This document shows, one piece after another, positions 26,672-34,655 of a stretch of 64,000 nucleotides of DNA. The stretch lies in assembly GCF_003971235.1 (NCBI RefSeq), contig NZ_CP034661.1, forward strand, positions 558,001-622,000, read 5' to 3'. Within the stretch, counting starts at the first letter, position 1, and each line of letters opens with the position of its first letter. The notes below the pieces were generated by a model. That model searched no databases. It was given only the letters and a program-made list of their open reading frames with translations, and was not told the origin of the DNA. The translations under genes and the position numbers were made by a program. Source of the stretch: Chryseobacterium aureum (lineage in GTDB: Bacteria > Bacteroidota > Bacteroidia > Flavobacteriales > Weeksellaceae).

Positions 26672-27487
26672 ATGAAAAATTTGTTACATACATTAATTAT
26701 TTTTTTGGGATTTTCATCTCCGATAGCAGCACAGGTGGGGATAGGCCTTGCTTCGCCTAACAGCAATGCAATGCTGGATATAAGCAGTGCCAATAAAGGC
26801 CTGTTACTTCCCAGAGTAGCGCTTACTGCAACCAATAATCCATCACCTCTTTCCGCGCATGTTGCAGGAATGACCGTATACAATACCGCAACGAATACAT
26901 CTGTTGCAGCCAATCCCGTTTATCCCGGAGAATATTATAATGACGGAAGTCTTTGGCAGAGAAAGACAGCCTGGTCTGAAAAAGCAATGATTTCAGGAGG
27001 TACAATAAACGGAGATGCTCTTACCGCAACAATTTTAGAGGTTCCGGCAGCGACTACATCCGGATCTATATCCACTATAACTTTGACGACCTTGTCATTT
27101 ACACTCAATAAACCGTCATTAGTAGAATTTAATTCCAATATTTCTGTAGTTTTTACCAACTCAGGGATTGCTCAGGGATCTGCCGGAGCTGGCATAACAG
27201 ATAATGTGGTAAAATTATGTACCCTCTATTATTCTTTTACTGCCGCCCCTGCGGGTATCCCTACCAATAGCGTATTTGGATTATCTTCACTTACTTATAT
27301 CAATAGCTTTGCAACGTACGTTGCAACAGGTAATTTTTATCTTGTTCCCCGTTCTACTTTAACTTTACCTGCGGGAAATTATACCCTTACAGTAAACGGT
27401 GCCGGTGCAAGCGGAACTGCTTTCAGGCTGACATTTGGCTCAGGTAACCGTGACGCTATTAATATAAGGACAACTCCTATCAAATAG
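26672..27487 (+). CDS. Secreted tandem paralog 3, unknown function
   Basis: A 271-residue protein with a signal peptide (about 1-20), the longest of the three because of extra residues around 115-125 and 160-170. The N-terminal block (SPNSNAMLDISSANKG, HVAGMTVYNTATNTSVAAN) is nearly the same as in paralog 2, and the C-terminus reads GNRDAINIRTTP. It ends the array, just before a strong terminator. Confidence 0.8.
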   Translation: MKNLLHTLIIFLGFSSPIAAQVGIGLASPNSNAMLDISSANKGLLLPRVALTATNNPSPLSAHVAGMTVYNTATNTSVAANPVYPGEYYNDGSLWQRKTAWSEKAMISGGTINGDALTATILEVPAATTSGSISTITLTTLSFTLNKPSLVEFNSNISVVFTNSGIAQGSAGAGITDNVVKLCTLYYSFTAAPAGIPTNSVFGLSSLTYINSFATYVATGNFYLVPRSTLTLPAGNYTLTVNGAGASGTAFRLTFGSGNRDAINIRTTPIK

Positions 27488-27496
27488 ATAGGTCGT

Positions 27497-27532
27497 AAAT
27501 TCTACAAAATTTAATTTTGTAGAATTTTTTTT
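27497..27532 (+). terminator. Intrinsic terminator of the paralog array
   Basis: A 13-bp perfect stem AAATTCTACAAAA/TTTTGTAGAATTT (27497-27509 with 27515-27527), loop TTTAA, then a run of T. It starts 9 bases after the stop of paralog 3. Confidence 0.92.
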
Positions 27533-27581
27533 ATTATTACTGTGGTAGCTTTTCAATTCCCGGAATTCCAACAGAATATAC

Positions 27582-27589
27582 TAGATTTG
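27582..27589 (+). promoter_or_regulatory. Bacteroidetes -7 box before the Arr gene
   Basis: TAGATTTG matches TAnnTTTG exactly, 15 bases upstream of the ATG at 27605. It lies inside a longer reading frame opening with GTG at 27542, which is the main reason to prefer the ATG. Confidence 0.6.
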
Positions 27590-27604
27590 GGGAAAATAAA
27601 AAAT

Positions 27605-28348
27605 ATGGAATTTTCACCTTTTAATCCTGTAATCAAGCTTTGTCTGCAAGGAATGAGTTTTGAAGAGAAAGGAAAGTCTGAAGAAGCAATTCGTCTTTTT
27701 TTACAAGCCTGGGAAGAAGCTTCAGATGATCATGAAAAGTTTCTGGCGGCTCATTATGTATCCCGTCACCAGAAAACAGTGGCCGATCGTCTAAAATGGC
27801 TTGAAACTTCTTTAGAATTTGCCTTAAAAGTAAATGATGATACCGTTAAAAGTGCTTTACCTGCTCTTTATCTGAATATTTCCAAATGCTACGAAGAATC
27901 AGGAGATATAGAAAATGCAAAAAAGAATGCTGAGTTATCATTGTTGCTTCAAAATCATCCGTCTGATAAAGGGCCATTTTATCACGGAACCAAAGCAGAC
28001 CTTCAGGTTGAGGATCTTCTGACAGCGGGTGGGAATTCTAATTATAAATCAGGATTCAAAATGAACCACATTTATTTCACTGCTTTGCCCAATGGGGCAG
28101 GACTCGCTGCGGCACTGGCAAAAGGGGATGGAGCCGAGCGCGTATACGTAGTGGAACCTACAGGTAATTTTGAAAATGATCCCAATGTAACCGATAAGAA
28201 ATTCCCCGGAAATCCTACCCGTTCTTACCGCTCTGAAAAGCCGTTAAAAATTATTGGAGAGATTAAAGAATGGAATAGGCCAACGTCTGAAGATCTTCAG
28301 AAGTTCAGGGAAAAGCTTGAAAACAGCAATGGTGAAATCATCAATTAA
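27605..28348 (+). CDS. arr: NAD+-rifampin ADP-ribosyltransferase with helical N-terminal extension
   Basis: The last 105 or so residues match Arr, the enzyme that inactivates rifamycins by ADP-ribosylation: FYHGTKADLQVEDLLTAGG, HIYFTA, RVYVVEPTG, FENDPNVTDKKFPGNPTRSY. Arr of mycobacteria is only about 140 residues; here 247, with an extra N-terminal helical part (about 1-125; FEEKGKSEEAIRLFLQAWEE, LYLNISKCYEESGDIENAKK) that looks like TPR repeats. I chose the ATG at 27605 over a GTG at 27542 because a -7 box lies between. Cytoplasmic. Resistance is inferred from the family. Confidence 0.85.
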   Translation: MEFSPFNPVIKLCLQGMSFEEKGKSEEAIRLFLQAWEEASDDHEKFLAAHYVSRHQKTVADRLKWLETSLEFALKVNDDTVKSALPALYLNISKCYEESGDIENAKKNAELSLLLQNHPSDKGPFYHGTKADLQVEDLLTAGGNSNYKSGFKMNHIYFTALPNGAGLAAALAKGDGAERVYVVEPTGNFENDPNVTDKKFPGNPTRSYRSEKPLKIIGEIKEWNRPTSEDLQKFREKLENSNGEIIN

Positions 28349-28434
28349 TTCATAATAACGATTATTCGCCATTGATTCAGATCATAATTTGTTTGCAGCA
28401 ATATCAGTAAATTGTTTCTGTAAAAAAGAAAAAT

Positions 28435-28662
28435 ATGAACTATAATGAAGCTGTAAAATATAAAAAAGAAGCCGTAGAAAAAGCGGATGATTCTGTTCTT
28501 GAAAATTATTATATTCTAATTGTCCCGGCAGATACTGATGAAAGTGCTAAATACATTGAAGAATATTCCAAACATCCGGATAAATTCAAGGATGAGAGCT
28601 GTAAAAAATATTGTTCCAACGAAGAATATCTGGTTGTGAGTTTCAAGAAGGACTCCGTGTAA
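28435..28662 (+). CDS. Small hypothetical protein
   Basis: 75 residues, rich in Lys, Glu and Asp, no signal peptide and no known motif (MNYNEAVKYKKEAVEKAD...; CKKYCSNEEYLVVSFKK near the C-terminus). It follows arr by 86 bases in the same direction. The coding pattern is plausible but I do not recognise it. Confidence 0.5.
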   Translation: MNYNEAVKYKKEAVEKADDSVLENYYILIVPADTDESAKYIEEYSKHPDKFKDESCKKYCSNEEYLVVSFKKDSV

Positions 28663-28803
28663 CTCCATATGAAATAATACATACAATTAGAATATCATGG
28701 TAAGGGAATCCGTAATTTGAATAGGTTTATGACTATACTCATAAATGGCAGAATGAATGTTTCCTACTTTTAGGATAAGTTTTTCATTCATCCAATAGTT
28801 TTT

Positions 28804-28830
28804 AGCCTCCTGTCTGGGGGGCTTTTCTTT
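28804..28830 (+). terminator. Probable terminator
   Basis: Stem AGCCTCC/GGGGGCT with one G-T pair (loop TGTCTG), then TTTTCTTTT. It lies 140 bases past the small ORF at 28435-28662. Confidence 0.55.
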
Positions 28831-28881
28831 TGGATTATTTTTCACACATATTTTAAAGAAGATTTTTTGTTATAATAAAAA

Positions 28882-28907
28882 CAGCCACAATAGAAATCTT
28901 GTGGCTG
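28882..28907 (-). terminator. Bidirectional terminator hairpin
   Basis: Perfect 9-bp stem CAGCCACAA/TTGTGGCTG with loop TAGAAATC. It is T-rich on the minus side (TTTTTAT) and also on the plus side (CCTTTTT). It ends 25 bases beyond the stop of the gene at 28932. Confidence 0.8.
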
Positions 28908-28931
28908 CCTTTTTGAAATCATTATCGACTA

Positions 28932-29615
28932 TTATAAAGATCTGGAGCGGGCAATATTAATAAGATACACAAGGTGTGCATACATGCTTCGCTTTACAGA
29001 CTCTACTTTTATATCTCCGGTGGTCTGGTTAATGGTGGTTACTAGATCTGTATTGCATTGGCCGGCAAAGTTTCCACTTCCTAAATAATTGGCTGTATTG
29101 GCACTGGGATAAGAAATCCTCGGGTAATCCGGTGCTGTCTGATTGGCAACTGGTGCAGTGCCGGCAAATCCCTTATTATCAATATATCGGGCTGTCCAGG
29201 TTCCTAAAAACTGTCCGTTACCCGTATTAATAGTCTGTCCTACCACAATTTGAGTATCCACAGGATTACTGAATCCGGCACAGGAAGAATAATGATTAAC
29301 AGAAACGGTACATGAAGATGCGTTATCAGTAGGTTGGAAGCATTTTCCTTCATAAACGGTAAATCTCTGCTCTGCAGAGGTCATGGAAGTGTTTAATAGT
29401 GCTTTCGGGGCAAAAATCTCTTCCGGGGAAATCAGGGTTAAAACTCCTTCTGCATCAGCTGCCACAATTTTTTTTTCTGCATTGGAAAGCGCTCTTACTC
29501 TTACCAGACCATTAACATCTAAGGTCTGAGTGGGGGAAGATGTATTAATCCCAACCTGTGCTGTTAAACTGCCGCCAATGGCAAGTGCTGCCAAAAAGAA
29601 TGTTTTTGTTTTCAT
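28932..29615 (-). CDS. Secreted protein of unknown function
   Basis: I start it at 29615, where MKTKTFFLAALAIGGSLTAQ is a good signal peptide; an upstream in-frame start at 29666 would hide this. Length 227. It begins with the Bacteroidetes tail-fibre-like segment (VGINTSSPTQTLDVNG) and continues with a cysteine-containing region (CFQPTDNASSC, SSCAG, GQC), then a C-terminus with KVESVKRSMYAHLVYL. Probably cell-surface or secreted. Confidence 0.7.
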   Translation of the reverse strand: MKTKTFFLAALAIGGSLTAQVGINTSSPTQTLDVNGLVRVRALSNAEKKIVAADAEGVLTLISPEEIFAPKALLNTSMTSAEQRFTVYEGKCFQPTDNASSCTVSVNHYSSCAGFSNPVDTQIVVGQTINTGNGQFLGTWTARYIDNKGFAGTAPVANQTAPDYPRISYPSANTANYLGSGNFAGQCNTDLVTTINQTTGDIKVESVKRSMYAHLVYLINIARSRSL

Positions 29616-29666
29616 GTTATTTTTTGAAAAGGTTAATTTTTTCACTAAGGTAAGAAATATCTTCAA

Positions 29667-29997
29667 AACAAGAAGAAAAATAGCCTGAAATCTGATATAA
29701 AGTACTGGTAAATGAATATTGATTAGAAGAATATACGGTTTTAAGTTTATTTTTAAAATAACTCAACATTTAAACACTTTGTATTTGTTTGAAAAATATT
29801 TGTATTTTAGCCGAAATATGTTGTTTTTTAATAAACATATTGGACACTAATTAAAATTCAGATAATTTGAATAAAAAATTAGTAGATTTGCACGGAACAA
29901 AAAAATAATAAATATTAAACACTATTCTTTGTGACGAACCTTCTAACAGGATGTAATAGAGAATAACAGGATTTTAGGTTATAAAACTACTGAAACT
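29667..29997. other. Intergenic region with a promoter box for the lipoprotein gene
   Basis: 331 bases, very AT-rich. TAGATTTG (29883-29890) fits TAnnTTTG and would give a leader of about 100 nucleotides before the lipoprotein gene at 29998. No gene is visible. Confidence 0.5.
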
Positions 29998-30369
29998 ATG
30001 AAGAAACTTTTTTTACTTTTATTTACGGCATTTTTATTTATCGGTTGCAGCTCAGATGATGATACCATCTATGATTATGTAGGAAGATGGTCTGGTTCTT
30101 ATGAAGGAAGTGACAAAGGAGTCTGGAACCTTGTGGTAGATGAAAGTGGTAAAGTGGTAGGAACGATGCATTCCGATGTCAATGATGAAAACTATAATAT
30201 TTCCGGAAATTTAAGTGAAACAGGAGATCTTACTGCAACCTTAGGACTTCCGTCAAAGGGAGAATTCAGAGGAACATTATCTTCTACAGATAAAAAAGGA
30301 AACGGAAACTGGTCTAACGCTCTTCCTACACCTGCCAAATCAGGAAGCTGGAAAGGAGAAAAGAAATAA
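29998..30369 (+). CDS. Small lipoprotein, unknown function
   Basis: 123 residues with a lipobox FLFIGC (Cys17), followed by SSDDD, the acidic stretch typical of surface-exported Bacteroidetes lipoproteins. The rest is a small beta-barrel-like domain with glycine-rich strands (GRWSGSYEGS, GKVVGTMHS, GEFRGTLSS, GNGNWSN). It has its own promoter and terminator. Confidence 0.75.
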   Translation: MKKLFLLLFTAFLFIGCSSDDDTIYDYVGRWSGSYEGSDKGVWNLVVDESGKVVGTMHSDVNDENYNISGNLSETGDLTATLGLPSKGEFRGTLSSTDKKGNGNWSNALPTPAKSGSWKGEKK

Positions 30370-30372
30370 AAT

Positions 30373-30406
30373 AAAAAGTCTGCAGAATTTACTGCAGACT
30401 TTTTTA
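30373..30406. terminator. Bidirectional intrinsic terminator
   Basis: Stem AGTCTGCAG/CTGCAGACT with loop AATTTA, flanked by A and T runs on both sides. It lies between two convergent genes (stops at 30369 and 30408). Confidence 0.9.
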
Positions 30407-30407
30407 T

Positions 30408-31046
30408 TTAAACGAATCCCATCTGGATAATGTCATTCTTCTCGTTTTTCAATACAATGAAGTAGAGCAGAAGGTCATCTTCGGAAAAATACTTTTTAAA
30501 GGCATAATTCTGTTCCTTGTTCCACTTAACAATTTCTTCAGCAGATTCTGCTGTGTACTTTTCAGAGTCTAATTGTAGGGTTACAAACACCGCCTGATCT
30601 GAAATGCATGCTTCATTCTTATAAAGCATTTGATCCTTAATTCTTACACTGTCCGAAACATTACTGATGCTACCCATCTGAAATTCTCTCAGGAGCTTTT
30701 TGCCTTCTGCAGTTCTTAACCCATTTTCAACTGTTCTTTTTCCTCTTTCGGAAACTTTATCCCAATCTTTAACAGCTGTCATCACTTTTGCGAACTTCTG
30801 GTAGAGTAGGGGATCGCCAGCTTCTTTAAGGTAGATTTCCAGACTCTTACGGATGATCTTCCCTATTTTTGAACAGTGTCCAAATTCTGAACTGTTCTGG
30901 CGCACTTTCTCGTAGGACGGATTCTTTTTAAAAGCCGTTTTATTGAACCCGCTTTTCTTCCGAACCACATTTTTCCCGTTCAGATTATAAAATACCAGAT
31001 CACCCACAGCTCCGGTGATCTTGATTACACTTTCATAGGTTGCCAT
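30408..31046 (-). CDS. Conserved hypothetical protein
   Basis: 212 residues, basic, no signal peptide, no membrane segment. The N-terminus (TGAVGDLVFYNLNGKNVVRK, then RQNSSEFGHCSKIGKIIRKS) is reminiscent of proteins found repeatedly in Flavobacteriia, but I cannot name the family. It has a very good promoter: -33 TTG (31090-31092), 19-base spacer, TATATTTG (31063-31070) on the minus strand. Confidence 0.6.
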   Translation of the reverse strand: MATYESVIKITGAVGDLVFYNLNGKNVVRKKSGFNKTAFKKNPSYEKVRQNSSEFGHCSKIGKIIRKSLEIYLKEAGDPLLYQKFAKVMTAVKDWDKVSERGKRTVENGLRTAEGKKLLREFQMGSISNVSDSVRIKDQMLYKNEACISDQAVFVTLQLDSEKYTAESAEEIVKWNKEQNYAFKKYFSEDDLLLYFIVLKNEKNDIIQMGFV

Positions 31047-31062
31047 ATCTTCAAAATAGAAT

Positions 31063-31092
31063 CAAATATACCAATAAATAATGGTAAACCAA
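31063..31092 (-). promoter_or_regulatory. Bacteroidetes promoter of the hypothetical gene
   Basis: Minus strand TTG (31090-31092) - 19 bases - TATATTTG (31063-31070), starting 16 bases before the ATG at 31046. Confidence 0.7.
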
Positions 31093-31154
31093 ATTTTAAC
31101 ATATATTTATCATATAGTTGTAGTATAGTTATTCCATAATTATAATATAAAATG

Positions 31155-31162
31155 TATATTTG
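31155..31162 (+). promoter_or_regulatory. Bacteroidetes -7 box of the NlpC/P60 gene
   Basis: TATATTTG, an exact TAnnTTTG match, 37 bases before the ATG at 31200. No -33 TTG at standard distance. Confidence 0.5.
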
Positions 31163-31199
31163 TACAATATTTTGTTAATTAATTACAAATCAGAAGAAT

Positions 31200-31772
31200 A
31201 TGGGAACGGGATTATTTCAACAAAAAATGAAAGTAAAGCAGATGGCTGTTATACTGGCTGCGTCTGTTTTTGTAGTTTCCTGCGGATCCTCTAAAAGCGC
31301 TTCCGCCAATAAAAGATCAAATACTAAGACTGTATCTAAAGCAGAAAATCTCAGAAAGCTGGATTCCAAATTTGACGGTAAAATTTCAAGATCCGTCAGT
31401 GATATTCTTAAGGATGCTGAAAAATACATCGGAACACCCTATAAATTCGGGGGGAATACAGCATCAGGCTTCGACTGTTCAGGTTTTACGGTAAAAGTAT
31501 TTGAAGAAAATGATCTCAACCTTCCCAGAAGATCTTCTGATCAGGCTGAAGCCGGAAAAAATATTGATATCAAAGAGGTCAAACCCGGTGATTTGTTATT
31601 TTTTGCCACAGCAGGAGGAAGCAGAGTTTCTCACGTAGGCATTGTACATGATATCGGCCCTGATGGAGAAGTAAAATTTATCCATGCATCCACTTCAAAA
31701 GGAGTAATGATTTCCTCCCTGAATGAAAAATACTGGAACAAGGCTTATCTTCATGCTCAAAGAGTGTTGTAG
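31200..31772 (+). CDS. NlpC/P60 (C40) cell-wall peptidase, lipoprotein
   Basis: 190 residues. The N-terminal lipobox VVSC places the lipidated Cys at 28 (or 19 if the second ATG at 31227 is used). The C40 domain (about 68-190) has the catalytic Cys93 in FDCSGF, His145 in VSHVGI and His162 in FIHAST. It should cleave peptide bonds in peptidoglycan, probably facing the periplasm. Single gene, followed by a palindromic non-coding element. Confidence 0.88.
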   Translation: MGTGLFQQKMKVKQMAVILAASVFVVSCGSSKSASANKRSNTKTVSKAENLRKLDSKFDGKISRSVSDILKDAEKYIGTPYKFGGNTASGFDCSGFTVKVFEENDLNLPRRSSDQAEAGKNIDIKEVKPGDLLFFATAGGSRVSHVGIVHDIGPDGEVKFIHASTSKGVMISSLNEKYWNKAYLHAQRVL

Positions 31773-31800
31773 GCTGTACCCCAAATATATATTCTTAATC

Positions 31801-31860
31801 CACCCCGTCAAAAAATTCTCTGAATTTTCGCCACCCCTCCGGAGGAGGGAAATTTTTACG
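31801..31860. repeat. Possible REP-like palindromic element
   Basis: Contains CCCTCC/GGAGGAGGG arms around a CCTCCGGAGG palindrome (about 31834-31850), with flanking AATT-rich half-palindromes (AAAATTC before, AAATTTTT after). Nothing else codes here. A single copy in this window, so repeat status is inference. Confidence 0.35.
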
Positions 31861-31943
31861 TTTCCCATTGTAATTTTTCTGTAAGCAATCATTGCAATAG
31901 TGTTGCATCCCAAAACTTAGCAAATTTGCCTAAAACTATTTAC

Positions 31944-32555
31944 ATGGCAGATTTCATCAGATTCTTTATTCCTTACTACTTCCTGTTGTTTTTTATTGTA
32001 TCTTTCTTAGGAATTAGCGTTAAAGTAGCAAAACAGATTGGCAAAAATCCCAACGTCCTTCCAAGAGATGGCTCAGCTTATGCTCTGGTAGGATTATATT
32101 TTAAACTGATTTTATTGGCACTGTTTGCTTATGTTATGCTTCTTTTGTGGTTTCCGGAATCTGTATTTCCGGCATTTAAAATTCAACTTCTGGAATCTTC
32201 TTTTTTTCAGTATACAGGTTTTTTTTTGATGATGACCGCATTTATTTGGGTGGTTATAGCCCAGATGCAAATGAAAGATTCATGGCGTATCGGTATTGAC
32301 AGCGAAATAAAAACTAACCTGATTACTCATGGATTATTCAGATTTTCAAGAAATCCTATATTCCTGGGAATGACCATCAGTCTTGCCGGTTTTTTTCTTA
32401 TTTTTCCCACTGTAATTGCTTTATCTTTTCTTATGATTGGAAGTATTTTGATGCAGATCCAGATCCGTCTTGAAGAAGAATATCTGATCAAAGAACATGG
32501 ACAGATGTACCTGGCCTATAAAAAGAGAGTAAAGCGTATGCTGAGCCTTTATTAA
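31944..32555 (+). CDS. Isoprenylcysteine carboxyl methyltransferase-like membrane protein
   Basis: I use the ATG at 31944 rather than a TTG at 31926; 203 residues. About five transmembrane helices, then the conserved PEMT/ICMT C-terminal motif: LITHGLFRFSRNPIFLGM and LEEEYLIKEHGQMYLAYKK, which bind S-adenosylmethionine in the family. Bacterial members have poorly known substrates (lipids or small molecules). It is transcribed as a single gene ahead of dapD. Confidence 0.75.
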   Translation: MADFIRFFIPYYFLLFFIVSFLGISVKVAKQIGKNPNVLPRDGSAYALVGLYFKLILLALFAYVMLLLWFPESVFPAFKIQLLESSFFQYTGFFLMMTAFIWVVIAQMQMKDSWRIGIDSEIKTNLITHGLFRFSRNPIFLGMTISLAGFFLIFPTVIALSFLMIGSILMQIQIRLEEEYLIKEHGQMYLAYKKRVKRMLSLY

Positions 32556-32593
32556 AAGCATCATGTTAAAAACGGTTTTGCTGAACTTTTTTG

Positions 32594-32601
32594 TATCTTT
32601 G
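32594..32601 (+). promoter_or_regulatory. Bacteroidetes -7 box of dapD
   Basis: TATCTTTG matches TAnnTTTG, 37 bases before the dapD ATG. Confidence 0.55.
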
Positions 32602-32638
32602 GCAGGTATAATTTTTCAAACTAATTTAAATAAGAAAC

Positions 32639-33451
32639 ATGTCGTTACAACAAACTATTGAAAATATCTGGGACAACAGAGAATTATTGCAGAATGAAGA
32701 CAGCCAAAAGGCGATCAGAGAAGTTATTTCTTTAGTTGATAAAGGGGAACTTCGTACTGCAGAACCTACAGAAAACGGATGGCAGGTGAATGAATGGGTA
32801 AAAAAAGCAGTAGTAATGTATTTCCCGATTCAGAAAATGGAAACCATTGAAGTAGGTCCGTTTGAATTTCATGATAAAATGCCTTTGAAGAGAAACTATG
32901 CTGAAAAAGGGGTGAGAGTTGTACCACATGCTGTGGCTAGAGAAGGAGCTTACATTGCTCCGGGAGTTATTATGATGCCTTCATACGTAAACATCGGTGC
33001 TTATGTAGACTCCGGAACAATGGTAGATACATGGGCTACAGTAGGAAGCTGTGCACAGATTGGTAAAAACGTTCACCTGAGTGGCGGAGTTGGTATCGGT
33101 GGGGTATTGGAACCGTTACAGGCGGCTCCCGTAATCATTGAAGACGACTGTTTCATCGGGTCAAGATGTATTGTTGTAGAAGGAGTTCACGTAGAAAAAG
33201 AAGCCGTATTGGGTGCCAATGTAGTATTAACAGCTTCTACAAAAATCATTGACGTGACAGGAGATACCCCTGTTGAGATCAAAGGAAGAGTTCCTGCACG
33301 TTCAGTAGTTATTCCTGGAAGCTATACAAAACAGTATCCGGCTGGAGAATATCAGGTTCCTTGTGCACTGATCATCGGTCAGAGAAAAGAATCTACAGAT
33401 AAGAAAACATCTCTGAATGATGCATTGAGAGAGAATAATGTAGCTGTTTAA
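32639..33451 (+). CDS. dapD: 2,3,4,5-tetrahydropyridine-2,6-dicarboxylate N-succinyltransferase
   Basis: 270 residues, the usual DapD length. N-terminal helical domain, then hexapeptide repeats of a left-handed beta-helix (about 95-230: IAPGVIMMPSYVNIGAYV, then GVGIGGVLEPLQAAPVIIED). It transfers succinate from succinyl-CoA in lysine and diaminopimelate synthesis. Homotrimer in other species. First of a five-gene run with the glycan genes, 29 bases before the next. Confidence 0.93.
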   Translation: MSLQQTIENIWDNRELLQNEDSQKAIREVISLVDKGELRTAEPTENGWQVNEWVKKAVVMYFPIQKMETIEVGPFEFHDKMPLKRNYAEKGVRVVPHAVAREGAYIAPGVIMMPSYVNIGAYVDSGTMVDTWATVGSCAQIGKNVHLSGGVGIGGVLEPLQAAPVIIEDDCFIGSRCIVVEGVHVEKEAVLGANVVLTASTKIIDVTGDTPVEIKGRVPARSVVIPGSYTKQYPAGEYQVPCALIIGQRKESTDKKTSLNDALRENNVAV

Positions 33452-33480
33452 GATTAACATTCTAAGCTAATATTACAATC

Positions 33481-34650
33481 TTGAAAGAAAAATTTCTTAA
33501 AATACTTTTAAACCCTAAATATATATTTGGGGTTTATCTTATTATATCCGTTGTTACAGCAATTTCCAAATACCTGCGGGGAGATTATGCGATCAATAAT
33601 TATCTGATTTTTAAAAACGTATTCTTCAATACCATTCATCAGAAAAACTTATTTATCCATTATCCTGATCTTTATTTTGACTTGAATCATTATGGGGTAT
33701 TTTTCAGTGCATTGATTGCTCCGTTTGCGATGATGCCGGATTGGCTTGGGATTTCACTTTGGAATATTGCCAATACTTTTATCTTTATTTACGGAATTTA
33801 TAAACTGCCGTTTTCAGACAGTAAAAAAGCGATTTTCGGATTGCTTTGTCTTCAGGAATACATTACCGCTGCTTTAAGTCTGCAATTCAATGTAGCGCTG
33901 ACAGGCCTTTTGCTGTTATCCGCAGTCTATATTTACGAAAGAAAAGAAGTAAAGTCTGTAACCGCAATTTTAATAGGGATATTTGTGAAAATCTACGGAA
34001 TTGTAGGATTAACACAGTTTTTCTTTATTAAAAACAAAATTAAATTTATTCTTTCAGGAGTTGCCATTGCTGTAGTATTTTTTGTACTTCCAATGGCGTA
34101 TTCGAGTCCGCAGTTTGTGATTCAGTGTTACTCAGACTGGTTTCAGTCTATTGTAGAGAAAAATAATGAAAATCAGGTATTGGGAAACATGCAGGATATC
34201 TCACTGATGGGTTTTGTAAGAAGAGTTTTAGGAGATGCCTCTATTTCTAATCTTGTATTTTTAGCAGGAGGGCTGCCGCTGTTTGCTTTACCTTATATCA
34301 GAATTAAACAATATAAAAATTATGCTTTCCAGCTGATGATCCTGGCTTCTACATTACTGTTTCTGGTATTGTTCAGCTCCAGTTCAGAATCTCCAACGTA
34401 TATTATTGCTGTGGTAGGAGTGCTGATATGGTTTTTCCTTCAGAAAGAAAGAACGCCGCTTATCATAGGATTGCTGGTTTTTGTCATTATTTTTACCTGT
34501 TTCTCTACTTCGGATCTGTTCCCGAAATTTGTAAAAGAGAATTATATCATTAAATATTCATTAAAAGCCGTACCTTGTATTGTAATCTGGCTGAGAGTCA
34601 CTTATGAGCTTCTGACTAAAGATTTTGAGAAAAATTATAGCCTGAATTAA
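33481..34650 (+). CDS. GT87-like integral membrane glycosyltransferase
   Basis: 389 residues, about ten transmembrane segments, in the manner of GT87/DUF2029 mannosyl- or arabinosyl-transferases that use polyprenyl-phosphate sugars. TTG at 33481 must be the start: the frame is closed by TAA at 33463 and the first in-frame ATG is more than 80 codons inside. It opens a glycan block with a GT2, a deacetylase and a GT4. Donor and product unknown. Confidence 0.65.
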   Translation: MKEKFLKILLNPKYIFGVYLIISVVTAISKYLRGDYAINNYLIFKNVFFNTIHQKNLFIHYPDLYFDLNHYGVFFSALIAPFAMMPDWLGISLWNIANTFIFIYGIYKLPFSDSKKAIFGLLCLQEYITAALSLQFNVALTGLLLLSAVYIYERKEVKSVTAILIGIFVKIYGIVGLTQFFFIKNKIKFILSGVAIAVVFFVLPMAYSSPQFVIQCYSDWFQSIVEKNNENQVLGNMQDISLMGFVRRVLGDASISNLVFLAGGLPLFALPYIRIKQYKNYAFQLMILASTLLFLVLFSSSSESPTYIIAVVGVLIWFFLQKERTPLIIGLLVFVIIFTCFSTSDLFPKFVKENYIIKYSLKAVPCIVIWLRVTYELLTKDFEKNYSLN

Positions 34651-34655
34651 TTAAT

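Noticed and set aside
27542..27604. GTG start giving a longer Arr protein
   Set aside because: A TAnnTTTG box lies inside this extension (27582-27589) and an ATG follows at 27605, so the longer form is unlikely.
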